NCBI RefSeq assembly: GCF_029892155.1
Contig: NZ_JARZAG010000002.1
Coordinates: 372,001 to 436,000, forward strand
Origin: Kitasatospora sp. GAS204B
GTDB taxonomy: Bacteria > Actinomycetota > Actinomycetes > Streptomycetales > Streptomycetaceae
Length of the DNA stretch: 64,000 nt
Direction: 5' to 3'
Positions 7,469 through 16,898 of the stretch are shown piece by piece. The notes under the pieces were generated by a model. It had not been told where the DNA came from, searched no databases, and saw only the letters and a program-made list of their open reading frames with translations. Every line of letters starts with the position of its first letter. Position 1 is the first letter of the stretch. The position numbers and the translations under genes are program-made.

Positions 7469-10122
7469 ATGCTCAGCTCGAACCAGACGATCTTGCCGTG
7501 CGGGGTGCGCCGGCTCCCCCAGCGCTCGGCCAGCAGGCTGACCAGTTGCAGGCCCCGCCCACCCTCGTCGGTCTCCTGGGCCCGGCGCTGGCGGGGCTGG
7601 GCGTAGCCGTCGTCCCAGACCTCGCAGACCACCGCGGTGTCGCGCAGCAGGCGCAGCCGGATGTCGCCGCGCCCGTGCCGCAGCGCGTTCGTCACCAGCT
7701 CGCTGACCAGCAGCTCGGTGGTGTCGACCAGTTCGTCCAGACCACGGGCCAGCAACCAGGCGCAGGCCCGTTCGCGGGCCTTGGCCACCGAGGTGGGCTC
7801 GGGCGGCAGCTTCCAGTCGCCCACCGCGTTCTCCGGCAGCGCCCGCACCCGGGCCATCAGCAGGGCGATGTCGTCCTCGCCGTGGTGCGGATCGAGCTCG
7901 TTGAGCACCTGGTCGCAGAGCGTCTCCAGGGCCGGGGCGCCGTTCTCCAGAGCGGTGCGGAAGGCGTGCAGGCCCTCGTCCAGCTGGTGCTTGCGCGACT
8001 CCACCAGGCCGTCGGTGTAGAGGCCGAGCAGCGCGCCGTCCGGCAGCACCAGGGTGACCTCCTCGAACGGCTCGCCGCCCACGCCCAGCGGCAGGCCCGG
8101 CGGCACGTCGAGCATCCGGGCCGGCTCGCCCGGGCTGAGCAGCGCGGGTGGCAGGTGGCCGGCGTTGGCGAACACGCAGCGGTGGGTGACCGCGTCGTAG
8201 ACGGCGTAGACGCAGGTGGCCAGGTAGACCTCGACCGCGTCCTCGTCGCCCGGGCGGGCCGCGCCGCCGTAACCCGGCAGCGGGCCGGGGCCCGGGTCGC
8301 CCAGGCCGCGGGCGATCTCGTCCAGCGAGCCGAGCACCTCGGCCGGCTCCAGGTCGAGCATGGCCAAGGTCCTTACCGCGGTGCGCAACTGACCCATCGC
8401 CACGGCGGCGCGCAGTCCGCGCCCCATCACGTCGCCGATCACCAGCGCGGTGCGGTTGCCGGGCAGCGGGATGACGTCGAACCAGTCGCCGCCGACCTCG
8501 GTGTTGTTGTTGCTGGGGCGGTAGCGGCAGGCGATCTCCAGGCCGCTGGCCTCGGGGTTGCCCGGGGGCAGCAGGCTGCGCTGCAGGATCAGCGCGCGCT
8601 CGTGCTCGCGCCGGTAGAGCCGGGCGTTGTCCACGCAGACCGCGGCCCGGGCGGCGATCTCCTCGGCGATCGCCACGTCCCGGGCGTCGAACGGCTCGCT
8701 GCCGATCGCCCGGGAGAGCTGCACCAGGCCGAGCACCACGTCCCGGGCCACCAGCGGGACCACCAGGGTGCTGCGCAGCAGCGGGTCGGGGCCCGGGTCC
8801 GGGATCGCGCTCCGGCCGGTGCGCAGCGCCCGCGCGTGCGGGGAGCGCGGCGGGTAGCAGAGCGTGCCGCCGGCCTCGGCGGCGGCCAGCCGGGCGCCGT
8901 AGGACTCCGGGAAGCCCTGGTCGCCGCCGAGCAGCGAGCCGAAGTCCATCGAGGAGGCGCCGCCGACCACGCTGGAGACCGCGACCCGGCGCAGCTCGCC
9001 GCTGCCGTCGTACGGGGCGCTGCCGGCCAGTGAGGGGCCGCTCTCGCCGGAGAGCAGCGCGGAGTACAGGTCGACCGTGGCCAGGTCGCAGAACTGCGGG
9101 ACGACCACGTCCAGCAGTTCCTTGGCGGTGGTCTCCAGGTCCAGGGTGGAACCGATGTGCGCGCTGGCCTCGTTGACCAGGGCCAGGTTGCGGCGCACCC
9201 CGGCGGCCTCGCGCTCGGCCACGTGCCGGCCGGTCACGTCGTTGACCTGGCCGGCCACGCCCATCGGCCGCTCGCCGGGGCCGGTCAGCCGGTAGAGCGA
9301 GATCGCCCAGCGGCGCTCGCCGCCGCGGGTCGGCACGGTGCCGTTGAACCGCAGGTCGACCACCGGGTCGCCGCTCTCCAGCACCTGGCGCAGCGCGGCC
9401 TGCAGTCGCTCGGCCTCGGAGGAGGAGAACAGGTCGTGCGCGGTCAGCCCGCAGAGCGCGTCGGGCTCGACGCCGACCGCGCCGGCGAAGGCCTGGTTGA
9501 CCCGCTGCAGGCGCAGTTGCCGGTCGAACAGGAAGAAGCCGCTCGGGGTCTGCCCGAAGACCGCCTCGGAGGCGGCCAGGTCGGTCTCGATCCGGCGCAA
9601 CTTGCCCAGGTCGACGGCGAGACAGAGCGCGCCGCCCGGGCCGTCGGCGACCTCGCCGTCCGGGCCGTGCTGGGCGACGGCGGGCATCAGGTAGACCTCG
9701 GCCAACCCCTCGCCGCCGTCCGGCTCGCGGTAGGGCACGGTGCCCACCCACTCCTCGCCGGCCAGCGTGAGCTCCAGCCGGGACCGGCCGCGGCGCCACA
9801 GCTCGCGCGGCACCAGGGTGGTCACCGGGTCGGCGCCGAGCGCCTCGGCGGCGGGCAGCGCGAAGAAGTCGGCGGCCCGCTCGCTCCACTGACTGATCCG
9901 CCCGTCGGGGCCGATCGCGAAGGTGGCGACCCGGATGTACTCGTAGATCGAGCCGGGGTCGGTGTCGCCCCAGCGCGGCGCGGGGCCGGGCGCGGGTGCG
10001 GCGGGGTCGGCGCGGTGCGCGACCGGGTCGGGGACGCCGGTGGTGACCGGTGCGCCCGCCTGCCCGGGCACGGCGGCATGACCGCTACCAGTCAGCGCTT
10101 CCCGCGCCGGCATGCTGTTCAA
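7465..10122 (-). CDS. PAS-GAF-SpoIIE phosphatase with HATPase domain (paralogue 1)
   Basis: About 885-aa cytoplasmic signalling protein with two PAS-like sensor segments (residues ~25-270) and a GAF domain (~285-500). A PP2C/SpoIIE phosphatase follows (~510-740; GGDWFDVIPLP, IGDVMGRG, LYTDGLVES supply the metal-binding Asp residues). It ends with an RsbW-like HATPase (~755-885; ELLVSELVTNALRHG). Such proteins switch anti-sigma factor partners by dephosphorylating anti-sigma antagonists. The start is uncertain. A TTG at 10122 has GGAGG 9 nt upstream; an ATG at 10113 lies just inside; a GTG at 10206 is further out. The upstream region is AT-rich for this genome and probably holds the promoter. 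It is transcribed in the same direction as its paralogue upstream. Confidence 0.88.
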   Translation of the reverse strand: MNSMPAREALTGSGHAAVPGQAGAPVTTGVPDPVAHRADPAAPAPGPAPRWGDTDPGSIYEYIRVATFAIGPDGRISQWSERAADFFALPAAEALGADPVTTLVPRELWRRGRSRLELTLAGEEWVGTVPYREPDGGEGLAEVYLMPAVAQHGPDGEVADGPGGALCLAVDLGKLRRIETDLAASEAVFGQTPSGFFLFDRQLRLQRVNQAFAGAVGVEPDALCGLTAHDLFSSSEAERLQAALRQVLESGDPVVDLRFNGTVPTRGGERRWAISLYRLTGPGERPMGVAGQVNDVTGRHVAEREAAGVRRNLALVNEASAHIGSTLDLETTAKELLDVVVPQFCDLATVDLYSALLSGESGPSLAGSAPYDGSGELRRVAVSSVVGGASSMDFGSLLGGDQGFPESYGARLAAAEAGGTLCYPPRSPHARALRTGRSAIPDPGPDPLLRSTLVVPLVARDVVLGLVQLSRAIGSEPFDARDVAIAEEIAARAAVCVDNARLYRREHERALILQRSLLPPGNPEASGLEIACRYRPSNNNTEVGGDWFDVIPLPGNRTALVIGDVMGRGLRAAVAMGQLRTAVRTLAMLDLEPAEVLGSLDEIARGLGDPGPGPLPGYGGAARPGDEDAVEVYLATCVYAVYDAVTHRCVFANAGHLPPALLSPGEPARMLDVPPGLPLGVGGEPFEEVTLVLPDGALLGLYTDGLVESRKHQLDEGLHAFRTALENGAPALETLCDQVLNELDPHHGEDDIALLMARVRALPENAVGDWKLPPEPTSVAKARERACAWLLARGLDELVDTTELLVSELVTNALRHGRGDIRLRLLRDTAVVCEVWDDGYAQPRQRRAQETDEGGRGLQLVSLLAERWGSRRTPHGKIVWFELSI

Positions 10123-10370
10123 GGACCGACCCCTCCAACCCGCGCCCATTCGGATGTCGAGAAGACCTGAGATGACCGAGTATTCATCATCCGAGGGCGG
10201 GCGCACACGCCCTCAACATCACAACATCAAATCGGGCGAAGGTTTTTGCCCCCAGCCTCGCGCTACCAGCCTGCCACGTGCGCGCCCCTGGTCCACCGCC
10301 GTGCGCCGGCCAAGGATATCTGTCATGAGCAGGTCTGAGCATTCGAAAATTTGAGCGACCATCGCCCGAT

Positions 10371-13091
10371 TCAATCGTGAATCGTTTCCTTCCCCGACAA
10401 TTCCTGTTCGAACCAGACCACCTTGCCCATTCCCTCGGCACGCGCCCCCCAGCGCAGGGCCAGCCTGCGGACCAGTTCGAGGCCTCGGCCGCCCTCGTCG
10501 GCGGCCGCCGCGTGCCGCTCCCTGGGCGGATCGGGCAGCGGGTCGGAGATCTCCACCAGCAGCGTCTCGCCGTAGGTGAGCCGCACCCCGATCGGCGCGC
10601 TCGCGTACCGCACCGCGTTCGTCACCAGCTCGCTGACCAGGAGCTCGACGGTGTCGGTCAGTTCCTCCGCGTCCCACTCCTGGAGCGCGCCGCGGACCAG
10701 CCGGCGGGCCCGGGAGACCGCGGTGGGCTCGGCGGGCAGCGTCCAGCCGACGGTGCGGGCCCCCTCCTCGCCACGGCCGAGCCGGGCCAGCAGCAGGGCC
10801 ACGTCGTCCGGCTCACGGCCCTGCTCCATGGTGTCGAGCACCGCTTCGCAGGCGTGCTGGATCGAGCCGTACGGCTTCTCCAGCACCGCCTGCAGCCGCC
10901 CGAGGCCGACGTCCAGGTCCTTGTCCCTGGACTCGACCAGGCCGTCCGTGCAGAGCGCCAGCACGCTGCCCTCGGGGATCAGCAGCTCGACCGACTCGAA
11001 GGGCACCCCGCCGACCCCGAGCGGAGCGCCCGAGGGCAGGTCCAGCACCCGGCCCTCGCCGCCGAGCAGCGGGCTGCCGGTGCGGGCCGGGCCGGGGGTC
11101 GGCGGGTGGATCAGCACCGGCGGGATGTGGCCGGCCTTGGCCACCGTCAGGCGCGCCGTGGCCGGGTCGTAGACCGCGTAGACGCAGGTGGCCAGCAGCG
11201 CCTCGTCCGGCCCCTGGGCCAGATCGTCGGCCAACTCGTGGACGTGCCGCAGCAGCACGTCGGGCGGCAGGTCCAGGGCCGCGAGCACCCGCACGGCGGT
11301 GCGCAGCCGGCCCATCGTGGCGGCCGCCCGCAGGCCGTGGCCCATCACGTCGCCGACCACCAGCGCGGTGCGGTCGCCGGGCAGCGGGATCACGTCGAAC
11401 CAGTCACCGCCGACCTCGGTGCCGCTGCTGCCCGGCACGTAGCGGTAGGCCACCTCGACACCGGTGGGCTGCGGCACCTGCTGCGGCAGCAGGGTGCGCT
11501 GCAGGGTGAGCGCGGCGGTGCGCTCGCGCACGTAGAGCCGGGCGTTGTCCAGCGAGCTGCCGGCCCGGTCGGCCAGCTCCACCGAGAAGGCCAGGTCGTC
11601 CCGGTCGAAGGCCTCGCGCCGCCCCGCCCGACTGAGCACCAGCAGGCCGATCACGATGCCCCGGGCCCGCAGCGGGACCACCAGCACGGAGTGCGCGCCG
11701 AGCGTCAGGGCGGCCCGCACCTTGGGATCCCCGGGGTACGTGGCGTCCTCCAACTCCTCGGCACCGGAGAGCAGTTCGGGAACACCGGTGCGCAGCACCC
11801 GGCCGTAGCAGGACTCCTCGGCGAAGCTGATCCGAGCGCCCCGGCGGAGCATCACCTCCACCTCCTCACCGTCCTGGGCGGCCGCCACGCCGAGTTGCAG
11901 CAGCGAGGTTCGCCGGTCGTGCCCGTGCCGGGGCAGGTCGTCGCCGTGCGCCACCGCCTGCAGCAGGATCGCCGCCGCGAAGTCGGCCAGCCGCGGCACC
12001 ACCGCGCTGGCCAGCTCCTGCGCGATCCGGGCGGCGTCCAGCAGGTCGCCGATCCGCGAGCCGAACTCGTTCAGCAGGGCGAGCCGGCGGCGGGCGTGCT
12101 CGACCTTGGCCACCGCGCGGTAGCGCTCGGTCACGTCCATCACGGTGCCGGAGATGCCCAGCACCCGACCGCCGCGGTCGGTGAGCCGGCTGTAGGAGAT
12201 CGACCGGTAGCCGGAGCGCGCGGTGCTCGGGCCGGCCAGCGTGACGTCGATCACCGGATCGCCGGTGGCCAGCACCTGACGCTGGATCACGCTGATCTCG
12301 TCGGCGGCCCGTTCGGGCAGCGTCTCGCCGGTGGTCCGCCCGACGTGGTCCTCGGCGGCCACCCCGTTCATCTCGGCCAGCGTCTGGTTGACGGCGGTGT
12401 AGCGCAGGTCGGTGTCCAGCACCGCGATGCCGAGCGCGGACTGCTCGAAGAGCGCGTCACGCACCGCCAGATCGCGCTCCACGGCCTGCAGGGTGCGCGC
12501 CTCGGCCAGCGCGACCAGCAGGAACGGGGTGCCGTCGCCGTCCACCAGCAGCGAGATCCGGGCCTCCACCGGGATGCTCGGGCCGTCCCGGTGCCGCAGC
12601 TGGGTCAGGCCCTGCCAGCTGCCGGTGCGCAGCGCCGCCCGAAACACCTCACGGAGGTCGGCGACCTGCTGCTCGTCCACCACCAGTTCCTCGATCCGAC
12701 GGCCCACCAGCACCTCGCTGGGCCAGCCGAGCAGTTCCTCGGCCGCCGGGCTCCAGAGCACCACCCGGCCCGCCGTGTCGAGCATCGCGATGGCGACCTT
12801 GACCACGTCGAAGAGGCTGCCCTGGGTGTGCTCGCCGTGCGGGTGGCCCGGGACGGGCGGCGGGCCGGGGGTGGGGCCGGCGGTGGGGAACGGTGCGGCG
12901 GGGCCGCCGCGGCGGGCGGCGGGCGCGGTGGTGGGTGCCGTGGAGCGCGGCGGGCGGGGGTCGGCGGCGGGGGCGCCGGTGCCGCCGGACGCGGTGGTCG
13001 GAGCGCTGACCCGCAGGCGCGCGCGGGCGGCGGCGCCACCCGTCCGCGCGGGGCGGGGCCGCGCTCGCCCGCCGCTACCCGTGCTGGTCAC
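10371..13091 (-). CDS. PAS-GAF-SpoIIE phosphatase with HATPase domain (paralogue 2)
   Basis: 906 aa with the same architecture as the adjacent gene. An Ala/Pro/Arg-rich unstructured head (~1-85) precedes two PAS segments (~90-340), GAF (~350-520) and SpoIIE phosphatase (~525-745; GGDWFDVIPLPGDR, VVGDVMGHG, LCTDGLVES). The HATPase (~770-906) carries ELLVSELVTNAVRYA and GGRGLELV. The GTG at 13091 is preferred because it has GGGAGG 8 nt upstream; a more distal ATG at 13142 lacks one. The two tandem genes are clear paralogues but differ in head and PAS sequence, so they probably sense different inputs. A short hairpin (CGATTCA/TGAATCG) spans the stop codon. Confidence 0.9.
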   Translation of the reverse strand: MTSTGSGGRARPRPARTGGAAARARLRVSAPTTASGGTGAPAADPRPPRSTAPTTAPAARRGGPAAPFPTAGPTPGPPPVPGHPHGEHTQGSLFDVVKVAIAMLDTAGRVVLWSPAAEELLGWPSEVLVGRRIEELVVDEQQVADLREVFRAALRTGSWQGLTQLRHRDGPSIPVEARISLLVDGDGTPFLLVALAEARTLQAVERDLAVRDALFEQSALGIAVLDTDLRYTAVNQTLAEMNGVAAEDHVGRTTGETLPERAADEISVIQRQVLATGDPVIDVTLAGPSTARSGYRSISYSRLTDRGGRVLGISGTVMDVTERYRAVAKVEHARRRLALLNEFGSRIGDLLDAARIAQELASAVVPRLADFAAAILLQAVAHGDDLPRHGHDRRTSLLQLGVAAAQDGEEVEVMLRRGARISFAEESCYGRVLRTGVPELLSGAEELEDATYPGDPKVRAALTLGAHSVLVVPLRARGIVIGLLVLSRAGRREAFDRDDLAFSVELADRAGSSLDNARLYVRERTAALTLQRTLLPQQVPQPTGVEVAYRYVPGSSGTEVGGDWFDVIPLPGDRTALVVGDVMGHGLRAAATMGRLRTAVRVLAALDLPPDVLLRHVHELADDLAQGPDEALLATCVYAVYDPATARLTVAKAGHIPPVLIHPPTPGPARTGSPLLGGEGRVLDLPSGAPLGVGGVPFESVELLIPEGSVLALCTDGLVESRDKDLDVGLGRLQAVLEKPYGSIQHACEAVLDTMEQGREPDDVALLLARLGRGEEGARTVGWTLPAEPTAVSRARRLVRGALQEWDAEELTDTVELLVSELVTNAVRYASAPIGVRLTYGETLLVEISDPLPDPPRERHAAAADEGGRGLELVRRLALRWGARAEGMGKVVWFEQELSGKETIHD

Positions 13092-13267
13092 CGGCGGGGC
13101 CTCCCAAGTACCGACTCGGACGGAGTACGCGTGACTCACCAATCGTCACAGATCATGCCGAACTGTGACATACCCCAAGGGATCACGCACTATCCATGCG
13201 TTCGGGTCATCTTTTCCGATTGGTCCCAGGAGTGGCCGAGCGGCTCGCCCGGTCAGCCGGGCTCGGC

Positions 13268-13672
13268 TCACGACGCGTCAGCGGAGGCCAGCAGCCGGGC
13301 GACCTCCGGCAGCACCGCGCGGTCGTGCTCCAGCCAGTCCACCGCCGACAACTCGTCAGGCCCCAGCCAGCGCAGCTCGGAATGGTCCTCCAGCGGCTGC
13401 GGCTCGCCCTCCAGCAGCTCCGCCGTCCAGATCCGCAGCACCAGTCCCGCCCGGACCGGCCACTCCCCCGCCAGCCGGTGCAGCGCCCGGGCGCGCACGC
13501 CCAACTCCTCGAAGAGCTCGCGCTCCAACGCCTGCTGCTGACTCTCCCCCGGCTCGGCCTTGCCGCCGGGGAACTCCCAGCGCCCCGCCACCTCGGGCGG
13601 CGCGCTGCGCCGGGCGGCCAGCACCCGGCCCTGGTGGATCAGCGCGCCGCCGACCACGATCCGGTTCTCCAT
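13268..13672 (-). CDS. Nudix hydrolase, MutT-like
   Basis: 134 aa. The Nudix box is complete (GGKAEPGE...RELFEELGV, residues ~33-55) and begins a typical MutT/8-oxo-dGTPase fold that hydrolyses nucleoside diphosphate derivatives. The substrate cannot be fixed from sequence; sanitising oxidised dGTP is the common role for this size and the EFPGGK context. The ATG at 13672 starts MENRIVVGG. A TAAGCT box lies 7 nt upstream with no Shine-Dalgarno, so the mRNA is probably leaderless. Confidence 0.85.
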   Translation of the reverse strand: MENRIVVGGALIHQGRVLAARRSAPPEVAGRWEFPGGKAEPGESQQQALERELFEELGVRARALHRLAGEWPVRAGLVLRIWTAELLEGEPQPLEDHSELRWLGPDELSAVDWLEHDRAVLPEVARLLASADAS

Positions 13673-14167
13673 GCCGGGGAGCTTAGGGCTTCCCTCGCTG
13701 GTGGCGGCAGCGCGCCGGGCCCGGCTCGGTGGGGGTCGAGTCGGGCCCGGGCGGGTCGGCCGGCCCTGACCCGAGGTTAGGGACGGCCCGCTAACGGGAC
13801 GTACGGACGAGGTTTCGGTGCCGTCACGCACCCGGACAGCCGGGTTAACGGCGGGTAAGCCGCGGGGTCCGGTCGGGCGGGCGTCGCCCGCTCCCCCTGA
13901 CCGCCCGGTTCGTATTCGACCGGCTCGGCCGATGCGTCACCCGCATCGGTTTCCGCCCACTGACGCGCACACTGCCCCCGTTCGCCCCCGTTCGGCCGAC
14001 GCGTGAGCGAAGGACGCCACGCGTACGGCTATCGCAAGGGTGGACCGGCTCCCGCCGTGGCGCAAGGTCTAGTCCGGTCACAGGTCAGCGCCGACTCGGC
14101 CGATCCGTACTGCACGAAGTCCACCGACCCGGGCCCGCCGACCCGGCCCACCGCGCCGGGGCGGGCC
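13673..14167. other. Gene-free stretch with a hairpin and a DasR-box-like core
   Basis: No credible coding sequence. It holds the leaderless promoter of the Nudix gene (TAAGCT, 13680-13685, minus strand). A perfect 8-bp stem CCGATGCG/CGCATCGG (13929-13949) may terminate the methyltransferase transcript. The core GGTCTAGTCC (14066-14075) also occurs in the chitinase operator, but its flanks do not fit. Confidence 0.4.
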
Positions 14168-14980
14168 TCAACCCCGGGCCAGCACCTCCCCGTTCAGCAC
14201 GGCGAACCAGCCGTCCGGATCCACCGCCCAGCGCCGCCAGCCGTCGGCGATCACGGCCAGCTCGGCGTCGTCGGCGAAGCCGCGTTCCCGCGCGGTGGCG
14301 GCCAGCCCGGAGCTCACCACCCGCTCGGCCCAGGACTCGCCCCACCAGAGCCGCTCGCCGGCCGTCGCGTAGGTCCAGCTGGAACTGCCGGCCGTCACCT
14401 CGGTGAAGCCGGCCGCCCGGGCCCAGGCCAGCAGCCGGCGCCCGGCGTCCGGCTCGCCGCCGTTGGCCCGCGCCGTGCGCCGGTACAGGTCCAGCCAGGC
14501 GGTCAGCTCCGGCAGTTCGGGATACCAGGTCATCGCCTGGTAGTCGGCGTCCCGCACGGCCACCACGCCGCCGGGCGCCACCACCCGGCGCAGCTCCCGC
14601 AGCGCCGCCACCGGGTCCGCCACGTGCTGCAGCACCTGGTGGGCGTGGACCACGTCGAACTCACCATCGGCGTACTGCAGTCGGTGGATGTCACCGACCG
14701 CCAGGACGACGTTGTCCAGCCCTCGCCCGGCCAGGTACTCGGCGGCCTGCGCCAGCACCTCGGGCGAGCTGTCCACCGCCACCACCCGCCCGGTCGGTCC
14801 GACCAGCTCGGCCAGGTCGGCGGTGATCGTGCCGGGGCCGCAGCCGACGTCCAGCAGCGTCTGCCCGGCCCGCAGTTCGGGCAGCAGGTAGGCGGCCGAG
14901 TTGGCCGCGGTGCGGCTGCGGTGCGAGCGCAGCACCGCGTCCTGATGGCCGTGCGTGTAGATCGCCTGATGCTCCGTCAT
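14168..14980 (-). CDS. SAM-dependent class I methyltransferase (UbiE/MenG-like fold)
   Basis: 270 aa. Motif I is LLDVGCGPGTIT (residues ~42-53), motif II carries VVAVDSSPEVL, and motif III/IV includes DVVHAHQVLQHV. These define a small-molecule methyltransferase. The substrate is unknown; the C-terminal half has a Trp-rich segment (SSSWTYATAGERLWWGESW) that may shape the pocket. The start at 14980 has GGAGG 8 nt upstream. It is divergent from the PNPOx-like gene, with a 143-nt gap. Confidence 0.85.
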   Translation of the reverse strand: MTEHQAIYTHGHQDAVLRSHRSRTAANSAAYLLPELRAGQTLLDVGCGPGTITADLAELVGPTGRVVAVDSSPEVLAQAAEYLAGRGLDNVVLAVGDIHRLQYADGEFDVVHAHQVLQHVADPVAALRELRRVVAPGGVVAVRDADYQAMTWYPELPELTAWLDLYRRTARANGGEPDAGRRLLAWARAAGFTEVTAGSSSWTYATAGERLWWGESWAERVVSSGLAATARERGFADDAELAVIADGWRRWAVDPDGWFAVLNGEVLARG

Positions 14981-15123
14981 GGCTCGTTCCTCCAAGGCTC
15001 ACTGGACTTCCGGCAGGATCCTGAGCCTAGCGATCGTCTCAGGGATCAAGAATATCCGTCCCGAAGTGCGAGACTCCATGGAAAGCGGTTCACCTCGCGG
15101 ACGGTCGCGCGAATAATCGAGCC

Positions 15124-15705
15124 ATGGGAAAGAGCTACGAACGGATCGACGGCAGGCTGCGCTCCTTCATCGAAGCCCAGCCGATCTTCTTCACCGCCAC
15201 CGCACCGCTGTCCGAGGACGGCCATGTGAACCTCTCCCCCAAGGGCCGCGCCGGCACCCTGGCCGTCCTGGACGAGCTGACCCTGGCCTACCTGGACTTC
15301 GGCGGCAGCCACGCCGAGACCATCGCCCACCTGCGCGAGAACGGCCGGATCACGCTGATGTGGTGCGCCTTCACCGGCCCACCCACCGTGGTCCGGGTGC
15401 ACGGCCGGGGCGAGCCGGTGTTCCGCGACGATCCGCGCTTCGCCGAGCTGCTGGGCCACTTCGCCCCGACGGCGGACGGCGGCGGGCTGCGCGCGGTCGT
15501 CCTGGTGCGTGCCGAGCGGATCAGCGACTCCTGCGGATTCGCGGTGCCGTACCTGGAGTACCGCGAGGACCGCGCGCTGCACGCCGACTACTTCGACCGC
15601 AAGAGCGAGGCGGAGTTCGCCGAGTACTGCGAGAAGAAGGACTTCGTCGGCGTCAGCGTGGACGGCCTGCCGGGCTTGCCGCTGCCGTTGCCACCCCGCC
15701 CGTAA
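15124..15705 (+). CDS. Pyridoxamine 5'-phosphate oxidase-family (flavin split-barrel) protein
   Basis: 193 aa. The N-terminal half has the split-barrel pattern of the PNPOx-like family (FIEAQPIFFTATAPLSEDGH, VNLSPKG, then ENGRITLMWCAFTGPP). These proteins bind FMN, F420 or heme; nothing here decides which. True PNP oxidase function is unlikely because the family is broad and the PLP-site residues cannot be verified. The C-terminal extension contains YLEYREDRALHADYFD. It starts a rightward run of small genes through 18175. Confidence 0.75.
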   Translation: MGKSYERIDGRLRSFIEAQPIFFTATAPLSEDGHVNLSPKGRAGTLAVLDELTLAYLDFGGSHAETIAHLRENGRITLMWCAFTGPPTVVRVHGRGEPVFRDDPRFAELLGHFAPTADGGGLRAVVLVRAERISDSCGFAVPYLEYREDRALHADYFDRKSEAEFAEYCEKKDFVGVSVDGLPGLPLPLPPRP

Positions 15706-15740
15706 CGGGCCGCCTGCCCGGGCATCGTACGGTTGGGACC

Positions 15741-16421
15741 ATGCCCACCCGCCCGTACGTGTTGCTCAGCGCCGCGATGTCGATCGACGGCTACCTGGAC
15801 GACGCCTCTCCCGAACGCCTGCTGCTCTCCAACCCGGCCGACTTCGACCGGGTGGACCAGCTGCGCGCCGACTGCGACGCGATCCTGGTGGGCTCCACCA
15901 CCCTGCGCCGCGACAACCCCCGGCTGCTGGTCAACGACCCCGACCGGCGGGCTGCCCGGGTGGCCGCGGGGCGCTCCGCCCACCCGCTCAAGGTGACCCT
16001 GAGCGCGCGCGGCGACCTCTCGCCCGAGTTGCGGTTCTGGCACACCGGCGAGCAACGCCTGGTGTACACCACCGACCAGGCGGCGGCCGGCCTGCGGGAG
16101 CGGCTGGCCGGGCTGGCCGAGGTGACCGGGCTCGGCGAGCGGGTCGGGCTCGGCGCGCTGCTCGACGACCTCGGACGGCGCGGGGTGGGCCGGCTGATGG
16201 TGGAGGGCGGCGGCTCGGTGCACACCCAGTTCCTCGCCGAGGGGCTGGCCGACGAGCTCCAACTGGCCGTCGCGCCACTGCTGGTCGGGCACGCCTCGGC
16301 GCCCCGCTTCGTCAACCCGGCCAAGTTCCCCGGCGGCAGCGGCCGTCGGCTGCGGCTGCTCGCCGCCCGGACGGTGGGCGACGTCGTCCTGCTCCGGTAC
16401 GCCCCCAAGGAGTCCGCGTGA
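15741..16421 (+). CDS. RibD C-terminal/dihydrofolate-reductase-like pyrimidine reductase
   Basis: 226 aa corresponding to the reductase half of RibD (NADPH-dependent reduction in riboflavin-type pathways). The N-terminus reads RPYVLLSAAMSIDGYLDD, followed by DAILVGSTTLRRDNPRL and MVEGGGSVHTQFL, all typical of the RibD_C fold. A TACGGT box 7 nt before the ATG and no Shine-Dalgarno suggest a leaderless mRNA. The gene overlaps the following deaminase by 4 nt (GTGA). Together they look like a RibD split into two proteins in reversed order; a role in riboflavin or in a modified pterin/pyrimidine pathway is inference. Confidence 0.85.
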   Translation: MPTRPYVLLSAAMSIDGYLDDASPERLLLSNPADFDRVDQLRADCDAILVGSTTLRRDNPRLLVNDPDRRAARVAAGRSAHPLKVTLSARGDLSPELRFWHTGEQRLVYTTDQAAAGLRERLAGLAEVTGLGERVGLGALLDDLGRRGVGRLMVEGGGSVHTQFLAEGLADELQLAVAPLLVGHASAPRFVNPAKFPGGSGRRLRLLAARTVGDVVLLRYAPKESA

Positions 16422-16873
16422 GTGACCTGTCCTTCCTGGCCCGCGCCATCGAGCTGTCCCGCCACTGCCCGCCCTCGGCGACGGCCTTCTCGGTGGGCGC
16501 GGTGATCGTCGGCGCGGACGGCACCGTGCTGGCCGAGGGCCACAGCCGCGAGGACGATCCGGTGGTGCACGCCGAGGAGTCCGCGCTCGGCAAGCTGCCG
16601 TCCGGCGACCCGCGGCTGCGTGCCGCCACCCTCTACAGCTCGCTGGAACCGTGCAGCCGCCGCGCCTCGCGCCCGCACCCGTGCGCCGACCTGGTGCTGG
16701 CCGCCGGGATCCCCCGGGTGGTGGTCGCCTGGCGGGAGCCGGACCTCTTCGTCACCGGCTGCGAGGGCGTCGACCGGCTGACCGCCGCCGGGGTCGAGGT
16801 GGTGGAGCTGCCGGAGCTGGCCGGGGCGGCCCGGGAGGTCAACCGGCACCTTTTGTATCCTGAGGAAACATAA
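16418..16873 (+). CDS. CMP/dCMP-type zinc deaminase (RibD N-terminal-like)
   Basis: 151 aa. Zinc and catalytic residues of the cytidine-deaminase superfamily are present: HAEESA (His ligand, Glu proton donor) and PCSRRASRPHPC (two Cys ligands, here with a longer insert than the usual PCxxC). RibD deaminases have a similar spacing. The GTG start overlaps the reductase stop, so the two are translationally coupled. Likely deaminates a pyrimidine or aminopyrimidine used by the neighbouring reductase. Confidence 0.85.
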   Translation: MSDLSFLARAIELSRHCPPSATAFSVGAVIVGADGTVLAEGHSREDDPVVHAEESALGKLPSGDPRLRAATLYSSLEPCSRRASRPHPCADLVLAAGIPRVVVAWREPDLFVTGCEGVDRLTAAGVEVVELPELAGAAREVNRHLLYPEET

Positions 16874-16898
16874 CCATCGCTTTGCGAGGAGCCCCGGC

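Noticed and set aside
14066-14075. Second DasR box
   Set aside because: Shares only the GGTCTAGTCC core with the chitinase site; flanking arms do not match and no aminosugar gene is near.
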